In this document: piece after piece, positions 52,948 to 63,728 of the stretch
Position numbering within the stretch: position 1 is the stretch's first letter
Layout of the letters: each line of letters opens with the position of its first letter
NCBI RefSeq assembly: GCF_000003815.2
Contig: NC_049986.1
Coordinates: 6,916,028-6,980,027, forward strand
DNA: 64,000 nt
Origin: Branchiostoma floridae
Lineage: Eukaryota > Chordata > Leptocardii > Amphioxiformes > Branchiostomatidae
Direction of reading: 5' to 3'
Program-made: the position numbers and the translations under genes
The notes under the pieces: generated by a model
Told to the model about the DNA's origin: nothing
Database searches by the model: none
What the model saw: the letters and a program-made list of their open reading frames with translations, nothing else

Positions 52948-53717
52948 TGGCCGTGGGTACCGGGACAGAAAGCCCAGGTACAGCTACGGTCCAGGATCAG
53001 GACCTGAACCTAATATTGTCTATGAGAATTGTAAATGGGCAGGCGATGCTCAAAACACAGTGGTCCATTTCGCTACAAATTCAGGGAGTCTATTTGGTGA
53101 GTATCTGACCTCCACTGGTGTTTTAAGATCTTCATGATACAACACTAACTGTCTAGACTAGGGGTGGGTACCGGTACAGAAAATTCAGGCCCAGGTCCAG
53201 TCGAAAGGATCAGGTCCAGGTCTGGACCTGATTCAGTATGACTCATACCAATGGTCCATTTCACTACAAAGAAATCTGTTTGGTGGAGTATTAGACTTAC
53301 ACTGGCGTTTTAAATCCTATAACGCTAACTGCATATGAGCGATTGGCTGTATAACTTTTGAAATTACTATAAACTCTGCTCTACTTCACTCTTTCATTTG
53401 TCTTCCGCCTGCAAGCGCCAAAACGAAAATGTCTGATAAAATAATCTTTTAATTTTCTCATCGGTCCAACATCCGGTCTACCTAATTTTTTCAGGTCCGG
53501 TTTTTCTGGACCGGTCCAATAAGAAAAACGGTTTTGTACCAGTACCCATGCAGCCCTAGCCTAGACCAAGTTTGACAGTGGAAACTTGGGTTGGTAAAGA
53601 AGTAATCGGTACAAAATCCGGTCCACATATTTTTCAGGTCCGGTTTTGATTTTCTATACCGGTGCTGCAAGAAACAAAAGGTTTTGTACGCTTACACCGT
53701 ACCGGTACCCACCCCTA
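52948..53717. mobile_element. GGTACCGGTAC/AGGTCCGG-family element, host of a nested copy
   Basis: The left end is ggccgtgggtaccgggacag, the right end gtaccggtacccacccctaa. The flanks atatgtag and atatctac match at 6 of 8. It is interrupted at 53159-53558 by a second member of its own family. Confidence 0.75.
53159..53558. mobile_element. GGTACCGGTAC/AGGTCCGG-family element nested in its own family, 8-bp TSD
   Basis: It runs from taggggtgggtaccggtaca to ccagtacccatgcagcccta. The flanks gtctagac (53151-53158) and gcctagac (53559-53566) match at 7 of 8, pointing to hAT-type integration. Confidence 0.85.
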
Positions 53718-54349
53718 ATATCTACAGACCTAGTGTTTTGGACAATGAAGCTATGGTCTTTGCATTGAGGTGGTGGATAGGCCTTAATTCTCGGAAAGGG
53801 GCGATACGAGTTAGGGCCATCTAGTTATGTTTTCGGGTGCGTGTCTTGATGGATTGTCTGTAGTATTTAAGTATACATGGGTAGATATTGATGAGACCTA
53901 AAAATCATACGATTTGGGGCCTCTAGCGGCTTGTAATGTTACTGCAAACTTGAACTTGTGAGCTTCTGCGTTCTGGACATGCTTTGGTCATGCTTTGCAC
54001 GTGATGGATAGCTCTTTGGGGGAGAGAAGCATGCAAACCAGAAGCTAATTTGCATACTTTATGAGCAAAATTTGAAAATCCGTTATATTCAACGTTAAGT
54101 AACTGAGAAATATCAATAAATGAGTCCTAACTTGCATGATCAAACTTGATTCAAAGATAAAACACGATACAATAAGTGGTAAATGATGTGAATTTCATTT
54201 CTCTGGTATTTGAAAATTATCATTATTCCATTCAAACTATGCAAATGACGGGCTCGTTTACATAATTAATGAGGAAATGCCCTCTATATTAGATGAGTCT
54301 TCCTTATTTGTTTTGTTTAGGTAGAGATGATCAACTGTTATAATTCATT

Positions 54350-54432
54350 CAGACCTGGCGCATCCCCGTCATGTATTCAGCAAGAAGAAAGGGTATGCCA
54401 CCCCATAAGGGGCGGTATAACCACAACGGTGC
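54350..54432 (+). mobile_element. SINE 3' fragment
   Basis: The text agacctggcgcatcc ... gggtatgccaccccataagg ggcggtataacc matches the tail of the SINE at 13752-14145. The head and core are absent (5' truncation). Confidence 0.65.
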
Positions 54433-54484
54433 TGTAATACACCGTATGACCATGACCGACAATTCATGCAATTTGCATAATCAG

Positions 54485-54950
54485 TAAGGCCATGTTGATT
54501 TGATTATATGGATGACATCCGCGCTCGCACCAATTTTCGGCCGTTTCCAAAAAAAAAAAAAGTTTTTGATCACACAATAAATTTTGCAAGGCAGCTGTAA
54601 AATGAGCACAAATATTCCGTAGATTGAAAAAAAAGTATCAGAAAACAGATAACTAATCATAGTCTAATGCCATAGAATGCCAAAATAAATCTAAAGTCAA
54701 AGAATAAAATATGAAAGGACAGAAAAAAAATCTGCTGTTGGTAGGGGGAGGTACGAGTACAGAAAATTCAGGTCCCATTCAGGTCCAGAGGATCATTTTC
54801 AGGTCCGGATCTGAACCTGATGTCCTATGTTCAACCTTCCTGGCCACTTTGATTTCATACTGGAGGCAACTTTTTTTTTTATTCGCTCGCTCGCATCAGT
54901 TTTGGAGTTCCCAGAGGATGTCATCCATATAATCAAATCAACATGGCCTA
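54485..54950. mobile_element. Foldback element with 36-bp inverted termini
   Basis: The left end TAAGGCCATGTTGATTTGAT, continuing TATATGGATGACATCC, is matched in reverse at the right end (ggatgtcatccatataatc aaatcaacatggccta). It contains an A/T-rich middle and a GGTACCGGTAC fragment (54749-54835). No coding capacity. Confidence 0.8.
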
Positions 54951-56670
54951 AACGAGTATCTATGATGTCAAGAAAAGGGTTAACATCATTTGGCATAGGA
55001 ACGATGTCGTATAACTCTAGTTCTAGGGGAACAAACTTGTACTTGGGGCCATGTCTAGTCTAAGTGGAAACACAGCTTTCTGGGGTTTGTTTTGTTGCCA
55101 TGTCCACATACCTGGCAGGCATGATGTCTTCCGACAGGGCTTTTATGTGTAGGATAAATAATATCTGCAACTCTCAAGTTATTGAGAGGCTCAGATTACC
55201 CATGGAGTTTTAGGTTGCCACCTGTTATCAACATTACTTTACTTGGCTATATCGGATAATATATGGAGTGTGTTTTCGACAATCTTTCTGTGCAATTTAC
55301 CTTTCACACTTCAGATCACCCATGGAACACAGAATCAACTCATACTTTCACACCCAGGTTTTTAATATGGTCTCAACAAAGCAAAAACAGGACAAATTCA
55401 TAGTCATTACTTTGTAATGCATGAACGTTTAAAAAGAAATACAAGCTAAACATGTTCTGATTGTAAAATATGTAGTGTATACTGCCATCAAATGTTTTTA
55501 GGTTTTGAAGGAGTTAGCTGTTAGACGAGGCATCATTAAAAATAGCAATTTAAGATCCTGATATTTCATTCAATTTCACATGATAAATTTGGATGAACTG
55601 ATGGAAGAGTAGGACTAACAAAACAAATTTTGCAGCTTGCTTCTGCTTGAAATGTATCAAACGGATCATACATGTACTTTCAAACAGACACCAACAATGT
55701 CAATGAAGAAAATGTCAGTCTTAAAATGCAAGAACGTTTTAAGAAAAAAATAAGTGTCCACGATGTCTTGCAACTAGCTTCGTACCGTGTGTTGGCTGCA
55801 CAGTACACCTGGCCTTAAGGGGGGGACAGACCCGTGGTGACCGTCAGTGTCCAAGACCCTGCACCAGACCTGCACTACCTGGGGCTTACAGATCCACAAC
55901 AGATATAGCAACACATCCAACGCCAATGGAAATACGGACAACAGCTTCCTTGCCCTCATAAGTTAAAGGCATTTGTAGTATACTCGGCATGATTGAAAGC
56001 GTACCAATACGTTTGTCTACAGAAAGCAGCAAGGAACACACACGGGGTAAAAACAATACAGAATAACACAGCACAGTATAAAGGAAACATTCATAGAGGA
56101 AAAACATGTCACAAGGTGCACCACACTTGGAACAAAGCATATCTACATTGAATGAGAAACACCATGCAAAAGAAACACCAAGTGATGATGGGGTTAGTAA
56201 CAGATGATTGGCAACTCTCTCTTTAAGTTGTACACTTATGTGATTGTTTTCATGGAAGGGGGTTGTGAAGTGATAGACACAAAGATCAGGAATATAATAA
56301 TGCAGGAGAATGATCGACTTACCTGTTACCAACAATGTCAATATACCATAGTGCAAGTTGGTCAACGTTCAGTTGGAAAACGTTTGCTCCAGTAAGTTTG
56401 TATGTTATCATCAAAATGTTGTGGTACGAGTGATCAGATTTGTTTTGTGGGGTTTTGGTGACTTAAGTGAGCTACATGGTACAACATGTATGTGGAAATA
56501 TTTTATGCTGATGCCAGACTGATGGGAGTAAATGTAACACTTGTGATCAGTTCTGTGTTTTTTTTAAGTGGTACAAGTCAGCACTAATGCAAGACTCTCA
56601 CAAGATGGTTTAACACACCTTCCTGACAGGTATTTCACTATTTGAATATCTTTCTGGTATGAAATATCAC

Positions 56671-56708
56671 GCACACTCACTCACACACTCGCTCTCTCTC
56701 TCACACAT
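56671..56708 (+). repeat. Simple repeat (CACT/CTCT)
   Basis: An alternating cacactcactcacacactc and gctctctctctcacac tract in the region left of the FUBP-like gene. Confidence 0.8.
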
Positions 56709-59485
56709 TCAAAAGCTGACTTCAGAACATGTAATCACCTTATCTTATCTTAAGCCAATGTGGCTCTTTTCTGCCTGGCTTTACAGTTAGGAAAAAATGC
56801 TCAAAATAACGACTGCTAGCTGCGGCATATGATATCTGAACAGGCACCCCTTGGTTTCGTTGCCAGTTTGAAATACAAGAGTTGTTGCTCTCTGTGTATG
56901 GAATAATGTATGGAGAAAAAAAGAAACCCTAACTGTCAGCAGGGGAGAAGGACTGAAGGAAATCCTAACTCTCAGTCAGCAAGAGGATGGAAGTGGAGGA
57001 ATTTATATGACAGACGAATCTAGTTACTGCCTGGAATGTGCATTTTTCACTTTGTGGCCAGGACAACATTTTTATGCATGTCCTATTCTAATGCATGTCC
57101 ATTTTTTTCTCATTTGGAAATAAAAGATTGTACAGAACAAGAGAAAAAGTTGCCAATCACTGTTAAGATTTGCAAGAATATGCAGTACGTGCAATGAAAG
57201 ACACATTGTGCACATCATGAAACAATGGAAGAATCAAGAGTCATTTTGATCCAAAAAATACATTTTCAAACAAATCAGCAGAAATAAAAACAGTTGAAAA
57301 GGTGGCATGACTATTATTAATCAATAAGTGGCATTTCACCCAGCTCATCAAAGAATCATAAGATCTTAGTAATGTTACATTATGACAGCTCTATCTAATT
57401 TGGCACAAAAGAGAATATCTAGGTGCAGAAGACAGTGAGGTTTGGAAGCTCGAAGTCCCATTCCGTGGGGGTCTTCTCCTGCAAAATTGCATCTGGCCAT
57501 AGAAACAACAACTAATATCGAATGTCCATCATAGGCATTGAAACATCATGAAACTACTCGGATCAACTTCAAAACAAAGTCATTGCATTGCTGACAGGCA
57601 AATGATCAACGGAAGCCCATTTTTATCATATTCTCCTCCTGAAAAATGCACATTGTACTGGAGACAGTGTGGTTAAGGCATATGAAGAGTTTTCATTCCA
57701 AAAATACAACTTAAAAAAATTCTGCCAATTGCTGGATACACGGAATACTGAACAACCATTTTTTCTTCACCCAGATTGCATCAATGCATAATAATCTCAT
57801 CCTCAAAAAAGAAACTGTCATGTCGCACCAGCTCCTTTGCATCTGATACTGGTCATGGGTACTTACGGATTTGCTGAATCCCGTGGTAGACTTTGGGGGA
57901 ATTTCACATGTTTGAGACAAAAATAATATACCATAATACTCAAAATCATAATCAACAACATCAAAGACATTGTAAAAACTGTTCTTTTTAAGGGGGGAGG
58001 TTGCATCATAGAAAAGCAAATGTCTTCAATCTCATCATTGTTAACCCAATAGCACAGGTTGGTCATCAAAAGCATCACACATCAAGAAACAGTACAAGGC
58101 AATGTAGAAAGACATGGCAATGTCTCTACGAAGCAGTTTAATGAAACATCAAAAAGTCTTAACCAACAATAATGAGGTGCATATAACATACATCAAAGAT
58201 ATACAGTAAACATGAGATATTGCTGAAATCATGTGACCAAGGTGGACCACTCATTCAATTCCCCTTCTTGGTCACATGCCGCATTTTTATCCACCTCTTG
58301 GTCACATGCCGCATTTTATCCACCGGTACATCAAAATCAAACGGAGCTGAACGTGATGCCTGTACTTTATTTTAGAGTGCCCCTTTCCCGCACTGAATCC
58401 TCTGCTGGTTAAAACATAAAAAGAAAACAATACTTGTTGAAGGAGCTTTCTCAGGCATCTTGTTCATGGTCTTTCCACTAGACATGCATGCACTAGCACT
58501 TCAAAGTACATCCGAGTCTTGTCATAAACCAATGCTACAGTCAATAGAACACACATTATACATGTTCCTACTTGCGGTTATACGTATACCTTACGCTAAA
58601 ATTGTCACCTTGCGAAGGCACGACCTTTCCGCTCCACCAGCCCCGTCAAGGTATGCTACTTACTAGGTAGAGAAGACATTTATAAGACATGAAGGAAAAA
58701 AAGGAGCAACAAAAACGACATCAAAATTTCACTGCTTAACCCCTACACACAAACATGTACCACTGAAAAATGCCTCTCACCAATGTCAAGTTGAAGTATA
58801 TTATCACACACATCAGAGAACAAGGGGTGGTATATAGGGAGTATGCTAAAAAACATCTGTGCAAAATATCCTATGAATATACGATCATTGAATGTCCAAC
58901 TAGTACAATAACAGATGGTAATGGCATCGTTATCTGTCGTGTTTTACACCTTTCTTATCAATCACTATGCATCACAAAGTACAATCATAATCATAATCAA
59001 GTATGTCAAATCTAAGTCACAATACATTTAGTCGGAATCTAAAATACATGTTTAATCTATACATTAATGCTAGGAGTGCATATAATCATGACAAGTGATG
59101 TTGGAACACGCTATCTTCACAGGACAGTCTAACATGCAATTTGTTGGGGCCCATTTTTATCAATCCAGATCTTCGGCGCAGGGTCATTATCGATGGAGAA
59201 ATCTCGGCAATCCCACAACAAACAAATCAACATCTTCGCTGCACATTTACTGTCCCTGGAAATGTGTAACAAGAAGAAAGGAAGAGGTTAGTGAGGACGC
59301 TCTCACACGCCAACCTGGTCATCCTCCTGGCTGTTTTCAGCCTGCAATAACTGTAAAACAAGACCTCTCTTATTAACTGGAAGAAGTTGCCTGCCCACAG
59401 CCAAAGCTCTACACGTATACGGCCAGTTCCTTAGAAGTTCCTGTAAAACTGAATAATCTTACTGGCATTAGCCAAATCCTTGTCT

Positions 59486-59503
59486 TCAAAGACTCCTTGG
59501 CTC
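59486..59503 (-). CDS. FUBP1/KHSRP: FUBP-like last coding exon (candidate)
   Basis: After acceptor TGTTTTTCCAG the phase-0 frame reads EPRSL and then TGA at 59488-59486. The tail is short, so support is only the good acceptor and the phase. A long 3' UTR would continue leftwards; an AATAAA on the minus strand lies at 58366-58371. Confidence 0.55.
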   Translation of the reverse strand, partial: EPRSL

Positions 59504-62500
59504 CTGGAAAAACAGAAATTTTGTCTCGAGTTAAACACTACCGACTACACCACATCATACTAGCTACTGGAACAACAGCACTAAGATGAGAACACTATCT
59601 GAATGTGGCATTCAGAAAGTGCTCGATCTCAGACGGTATAGTGCTAGGTTCCAGTAGTTGCATGTCAACCATTCTACTTGCATACTTTACACACATGCCA
59701 CAACCAATCTTTGTCAAATCTATCACTTTGGTCTTCACATCCAGTCTTTGGAGTAAAACATTTTCTCCTGTTGTCACAGCCATCTTCGGAATGTTCGTGT
59801 TCCATGCATGCAGCAAACCACAACAACTGTCAAGCTTCAACACCACTTCTGTCCTTCAACAACTTTTAAAACCTTTTTGACACACAGATACACGACAATG
59901 CTAACTGACAGTGACAGTGTTTACCTGCTGGCCTGGCTGGCTCTGCCCCGGCGCTCCTCCGTACTGGCGGTAGTAGTCAGCCCAGGCCTGGCTGTAGTCC
60001 TGCTGGGGCTGGGCAGCCTGCTGCTGCTGCTGGCTTTGAGCTGTAGAGACAGCAGGACACAAAGTCAGCACATGCACAGCATTTCAGAATAAGCTGGTTC
60101 ACAATCTGAACTGCACGTGCATAGTGTAATGCACTTTGGGTGATACATCAAAGTTGAAGGCCCCTAAGACATAAGCAAATCCCATTCGAATATAGCAAGA
60201 AACATGGTGTACAGAAGAATTGTTGGGGATCTTTACCTTTCAACGTTTGCATGTGCAGTTGGACCCTTGAACTGGCTGATAGCCAAACTACAATGCTCTG
60301 AAAAAAGCTGCCTACTCCAAACAATACAACTAAGTTATGACCTCTTTGCATACTTCGATGAGGAGAAACACGTTGTATCCTTAGCTGTAAGAGTGAGACA
60401 AGCTGGTGTTTGTAACGATGTGGCAAAGAGTACTATCAAACTCCACTCATAGGGCTGTAAACCCTTGTGGTGTTAGCGAAATTCCTGCCAGCTTTTCTGT
60501 CGCACAACATATACACCCAATATCCATGAGCAGGAAACTGAGTTCTAGCAAAAGTGTGCAAAGGCAATCCACTATGTGTGCCTGAACATCTGAAAATTGA
60601 CTTCCTGTGAAAATCTATGTTAACCTATTTTCTCTTATATGGGGTGTTATGTGTATGGCTATTTACCCTGTCTCTTGTAGTACTCCTCCCAAGCCTTGGT
60701 ATAGTCCGGCTGGCCACTCTGTCCGGCCTGCTGTCCAGCCTGCTGTGTCTGCTGCTGTGCAGGTGCTCCCTGCTGTCCTCCGGGCTGCTGTGGCTGCTGT
60801 TGTTGCTGTGGCTGCTGCGGTTGCTCTCCTAAAACGGTTCAAACCAAAGTGTTACCCATCGTGCAAGCCCGACTACCAACCGTGTCACCGTACCTGTTTT
60901 TCTCTCTATTGCTTTACATCTTGTGCATACACTTTTTTCTGTGGAATCAGATCTTCCTGCTCCTGTGCAATGAATGGGAAGGGGCATGTTTTACAGAGAC
61001 AATTTGGTGAAAACTATTACTTTTGGGTAGAAAAAAAACAAGTGAAAAAACTTAAAAACTACCCTGAAAACATGTTCAATGTTTTGAGACCAGAGAAAAG
61101 TCCCTACACACGTTGGAAGAAGAGTGCACCATGACTTTTCTTGAGGGCCTGGCAAGATTGCCTACCTGTCCTCTTCCAATACTCCTCCCATGCTTTTGAG
61201 TAGTCGGGCTGTTGGCCACTCCCGCCGCCAGGCTGTTGAGCTAGAAAGGCAAATCAGATGGGAGAGAAACGTGAGTGAAAATGTTCAGAGGTTTTTCTTA
61301 AGGGAGGACTCGCTACACAACTTACAAGGCCTGCCTTTTGTTCTGGGACAGTCAAGAGTATCTTTTCTGTGGCCTGCAAACAAGCAGATCTCTGGTCAGT
61401 GTCATGAGTAAAAACACAGTTCAAAAACATTTTTCAAGTGGGGGAAAACAGCTCCTACTTAAAGAACAATGAAAACAAAATCAATTTGATTTCATTCTTG
61501 TTCTGTGGATCAGTAGAGTTGAAAAACAGTAGGTCATGCAATTTTCCATTTTACATGAACGTCAATGTGGAGTGTAAAAAATGCAATCAAGCATAGGAAA
61601 CTTTTTTCATAAAGATCAATTAATATGCAAGATCTTCTGTGCCAGGAACCCTTTTAAAGAATATGAGGTAGGAAGAGCAATGAGTATGGGGATCTTGGCT
61701 TAGAAAATAGATTTGGAATCAGACATAGAGAGTCATAATAAAGCATTGAAATGATGCTTTAGTCGTGTTTCAGAAGTTCTGGTTGAGTGTCTGAAAGCAA
61801 CTTGTAACATACATGTATAAGAACATGTCAGGAAAAATGCATTTGCAATGGGGCCATCCTAAAATCACTGAGCAAATGAAACTATTGTTACAGATGGCAG
61901 AGTACAGTATTCGAACAAAGTATTTAAGTATTGAAAAACCAAACAAGGAAACAAGTTTGAAGTGAATCAAAATACTGGTAAGAACAAGGGTATGTTGTGT
62001 CATCTTGTCCTGGAAAAATGGAAAAACTGTTTGACTTTGAAAAACCGATAACATAAACCCACTCAGTGCAATAACAGAGGAAGGAATACATGTTTTAAAA
62101 TTTAGCCCTGTCCTAGAGTCAAGTCACTCCCAGTAAACTACACAGCCCTACCTTGCTGTGGTGGTCCCTGTCCTGGTGCTGGTGGTTGGGCCTGCTGCTG
62201 CCAGTTGTAGTACTGGGCGTAGTAGGCCTGCCATGCAGCAGCATTGTCTTGGGCTGCCTTGTCTGTAATGCAGAGAAATCATCAGGCATTGTGATAGCTC
62301 TAAACAGTGTGGTAATGAACTTAGAGAAGGAATCATTCTGTGGATTGTCTATAAAACCCTTCTTTATACTTTATAGGTACCACTCTTGTCTTTATCATGA
62401 AGACTTTTGAACAAATGGTCGAACTGGTTAATCGTTGTGTCTCAGCCGAATCCTTTTGACCCCAAATCCACGTTTTTTATACTCCAATTCATTTGTTTTT

Positions 62501-63728
62501 GTGAGGACTAAATTATGCTATAGGAGGGCAAAGAATGCTTTCAAGGTGCTTTAATTTGCGAAGAAATATTTGCAGTGTCGCAATTACTGTGGAAATAAAA
62601 GTTGTCTATCCCCAACATTTTACAATTTACTGAATATGACTAATACAGAACAGTACTAACATTGTATTGAAAACTAAGTAGAGACTAAAATATTACTTAC
62701 TGGGATCATTTGGTCCTCCTTGTCCCTGTGAGCAGAAAAATTACAGACTATTAATATTTAAGAACACAATTGTGAGAGTTTAGCATATCTAATCAAGAGT
62801 GAGACAAGTTGGTGTTTGTAGTGATGTGGCAAAGAGTACTATCAAACTCCACTCATAGGGCTGTAACCCTTGTGGTGTTAGCGAAATTCCTGCCAGCTTT
62901 TCTGTCGCACAACATATACACCCAATATCCATGAGCAGGACATTGAGTTCTAGCAAAAGTGTGCAACTGTAAATGCTACACACTTAATTTTGATGGAGGG
63001 TTTAGTATATCTATGTCTGTGTGTGTTAGCATTTCACGGTTCTTTAGCATCTTTTAACACTAAAAAGTATTGCATCCTACTAACCTGTTGCCACTGCTGC
63101 TGGTATGCGTTACCCCACCCCTGGGGAGCGTACGGAGGTGGTCCACCACCGGGAGGGGGAGGTTGGCTGCAATGAAAAGAATGAAATATACATTCATTTT
63201 TCATAGAGTCTTTCAGCAGATAACAAATAGTCAAGTACTGTAAATTCTCCTATTTTTCTACAAGGAATCAATTTGGTGGTAGAAGGTTAAAAGGCAGTTT
63301 TCACAAATCAAAGAATTGTGTAGGTACAGCAGCAGTACATTTGAAACACATATTCGATGAGTAGACGTCAGCAACAAAACCGCAAAAACAACCACAATGA
63401 TTTCAAGATTAACGGTATCATAAATAGATTGAATTGTGTGGTTGTCTAGCGACATTGGCTATATGCTATAGGCACTGTTATGTTCTAAGGGACATTAGCT
63501 ATACACTATAGGCACTGTTATGTTCTAAGCGACATTAGCTATACACTATAGGCACTGTTATGTTCTAAGCGACATTAGCTATACACTATAGGCACTGTTA
63601 TGTTCTAAGAGACATTAGCTATACACTATAGGCACTGTTATGTTCTAAGAGACTTACTTTGGTGGTGGTGGTCCCTGGTTGAACCCGCCCGGTCCGCCGG
63701 GGCCACCAGGGGGCCCGGGAGGTCCACC
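59486..63728 (-). CDS. FUBP1/KHSRP: FUBP1/KHSRP-like protein, C-terminal transactivation region (partial)
   Basis: Eight minus-strand exons (63658-63728, 63085-63166, 62701-62725, 62152-62262, 61166-61240, 60667-60828, 59925-60040, 59486-59503) chain in perfect phase to a stop at 59488-59486. The protein is Gly/Pro-rich, then PPPYAPQGWGNAY, nearly identical to the APYAPQGWGNAY block of FUBP1. Four Tyr/Trp repeats follow: AAWQAYYAQYY, DYSKAWEEYWKR, DYTKAWEEYYKR and DYSQAWADYYRQ. In mammals these C-terminal tyrosine motifs activate transcription (MYC FUSE) through TFIIH, and the KH domains bind single-stranded DNA or AU-rich RNA. The four KH domains must lie beyond position 64000. Gln-rich linkers separate the repeats. 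Whether it is FUBP1, FUBP3 or KHSRP cannot be decided; lancelets may have one gene. Confidence 0.9.
59595..59846 (-). other. Unassigned 83-codon open frame in the last FUBP-like intron
   Basis: It reads MVLKLDSCCGLLHAWNTNIP ... GENVLLQRLDVKTKVIDLTK, IGCGMCVKYASRMVDMQLLE and ends TAG. Composition is protein-like (balanced, non-repetitive) rather than the low-complexity text of most chance frames here. It has no clear splice partner and I do not recognise it. It could be a retained exon, a fragment of a transposon protein, or chance. Confidence 0.2.
59925..60040 (-). CDS. FUBP1/KHSRP: FUBP-like exon: fourth Tyr/Trp repeat
   Basis: The acceptor is GTCTCTACAG and the donor CAGCAG|GTAAAC; the exon is 116 nt, phase 1 in and 0 out. 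It encodes QSQQQQAAQPQQDYSQAWAD, YYRQYGGAPGQSQPGQQ. It matches the DYSAAWAEYYRQ repeat near the C-terminus of FUBP1/KHSRP. Confidence 0.92.
60391..60562 (+). repeat. Intronic direct repeat, copy 1 (172 bp)
   Basis: The sequence from gagtgagacaagctggtg to gcaaaagtgtgcaa recurs at 62797-62966 in the same orientation with over 95% similarity by eye. No terminal inverted repeat or coding content was seen. Both copies lie in introns of the FUBP-like gene. Confidence 0.9.
60667..60828 (-). CDS. FUBP1/KHSRP: FUBP-like exon: Gln-rich linker and third Tyr/Trp repeat
   Basis: The acceptor is CGTTTTAG and the donor CAGG|GTAAAT; the exon is 162 nt, phase 1 to 1. A Gln-rich tract (EQPQQPQQQQQPQQPGGQQG, APAQQQTQQAGQQAGQSG) precedes QPDYTKAWEEYYKRQ. 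The CAG-rich DNA also gives long open frames on the other strand, which are not genes. Confidence 0.9.
61166..61240 (-). CDS. FUBP1/KHSRP: FUBP-like exon: second Tyr/Trp repeat
   Basis: The acceptor is TTTCTAG and the donor ACAG|GTAGGC; the exon is 75 nt, phase 1 to 1, so it can be skipped in frame. It encodes QQPGGGSGQQPDYSKAWEEY, WKRT. The motif is KAWEEYWKR; mammalian repeats have YYK, so one Tyr is Trp here. Confidence 0.9.
62152..62262 (-). CDS. FUBP1/KHSRP: FUBP-like exon: first Tyr/Trp repeat
   Basis: The acceptor is TGCATTACAG and the donor CAAG|GTAGGG; the exon is 111 nt, phase 1 to 1. It encodes KAAQDNAAAWQAYYAQYYNW, QQQAQPPAPGQGPPQQ. AAWQAYYAQYY matches AAWAAYYAHYY of FUBP1. Confidence 0.92.
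62701..62725 (-). CDS. FUBP1/KHSRP: FUBP-like 25-nt microexon
   Basis: The acceptor is TGCTCACAG and the donor CCCA|GTAAGT; 25 nt encode GQGGPNDP plus one base. The DP...A context matches the ...DPNSAAW... region of FUBP1. Skipping it would shift the frame by one base, so it is constitutive or a regulatory switch. Confidence 0.75.
62797..62966 (+). repeat. Intronic direct repeat, copy 2 (170 bp)
   Basis: This is the second copy of the element at 60391-60562. Differences are a few substitutions and one short deletion in a run of a's. Confidence 0.9.
63085..63166 (-). CDS. FUBP1/KHSRP: FUBP-like exon: APQGWGNAY block
   Basis: The acceptor is TCATTGCAG and the donor CAACAG|GTTAGT; the exon is 82 nt, phase 2 in and 0 out. 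It encodes QPPPPGGGPPPYAPQGWGNA, YQQQWQQ. The APQGWGNAY sequence is diagnostic for the FUBP family. Confidence 0.92.
63451..63650. repeat. Five perfect-length 40-bp tandem repeats abutting a FUBP-like donor
   Basis: The unit gacattagctatacactat, aggcactgttatgttctaag plus one variable base starts at 63451, 63491, 63531, 63571 and 63611. The first copy has a few substitutions and the others are nearly identical, so expansion is recent. The array ends at 63650, and the donor GTAAGTC of the exon at 63658 begins on the next base. Confidence 0.95.
63658..63728 (-). CDS. FUBP1/KHSRP: FUBP-like exon: Gly/Pro-rich linker
   Basis: The acceptor is TTCCTACAG and the donor CCAAA|GTAAGT; the exon is 71 nt, phase 0 in and 2 out. 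It encodes GGPPGPPGGPGGPGGFNQGP, PPPK. It corresponds to the Gly/Pro-rich stretch after KH4 in FUBP proteins. The intron directly after the donor is five copies of a 40-bp repeat. Confidence 0.85.

Larger units (their letters stand above)
46041..59485. other. Region between the RING gene and the FUBP-like stop
   Basis: 46041-46800 is the presumed 3' UTR and flank. Mobile elements follow at 46814, 48109, 48334, 50500, 51490, 52593, 52948 and 54485. Single MULE-type ends (tctccaagcaga) lie near 48060 and 50042. 48610-50490 is relatively GC-rich with many gaatg/gaata words but no recognised gene. 54960-59485 has no recognised element and may be partly FUBP-like 3' UTR. Confidence 0.5.

Noticed and set aside
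55886-56365. 159-codon minus-strand open frame
   Set aside because: No recognisable domain, no convincing splice context, and hydrophobic/Cys-rich text typical of A/T-rich chance frames; it may lie in FUBP-like 3' flank.
60607-61134. 175-codon plus-strand open frame
   Set aside because: It is antisense to FUBP-like exon 60667-60828; the long frame comes from the CAG/CTG-rich Gln linker.
63451-63650. CRISPR-like array
   Set aside because: The units are directly adjacent with no spacers, in a eukaryotic intron; it is a simple tandem repeat.
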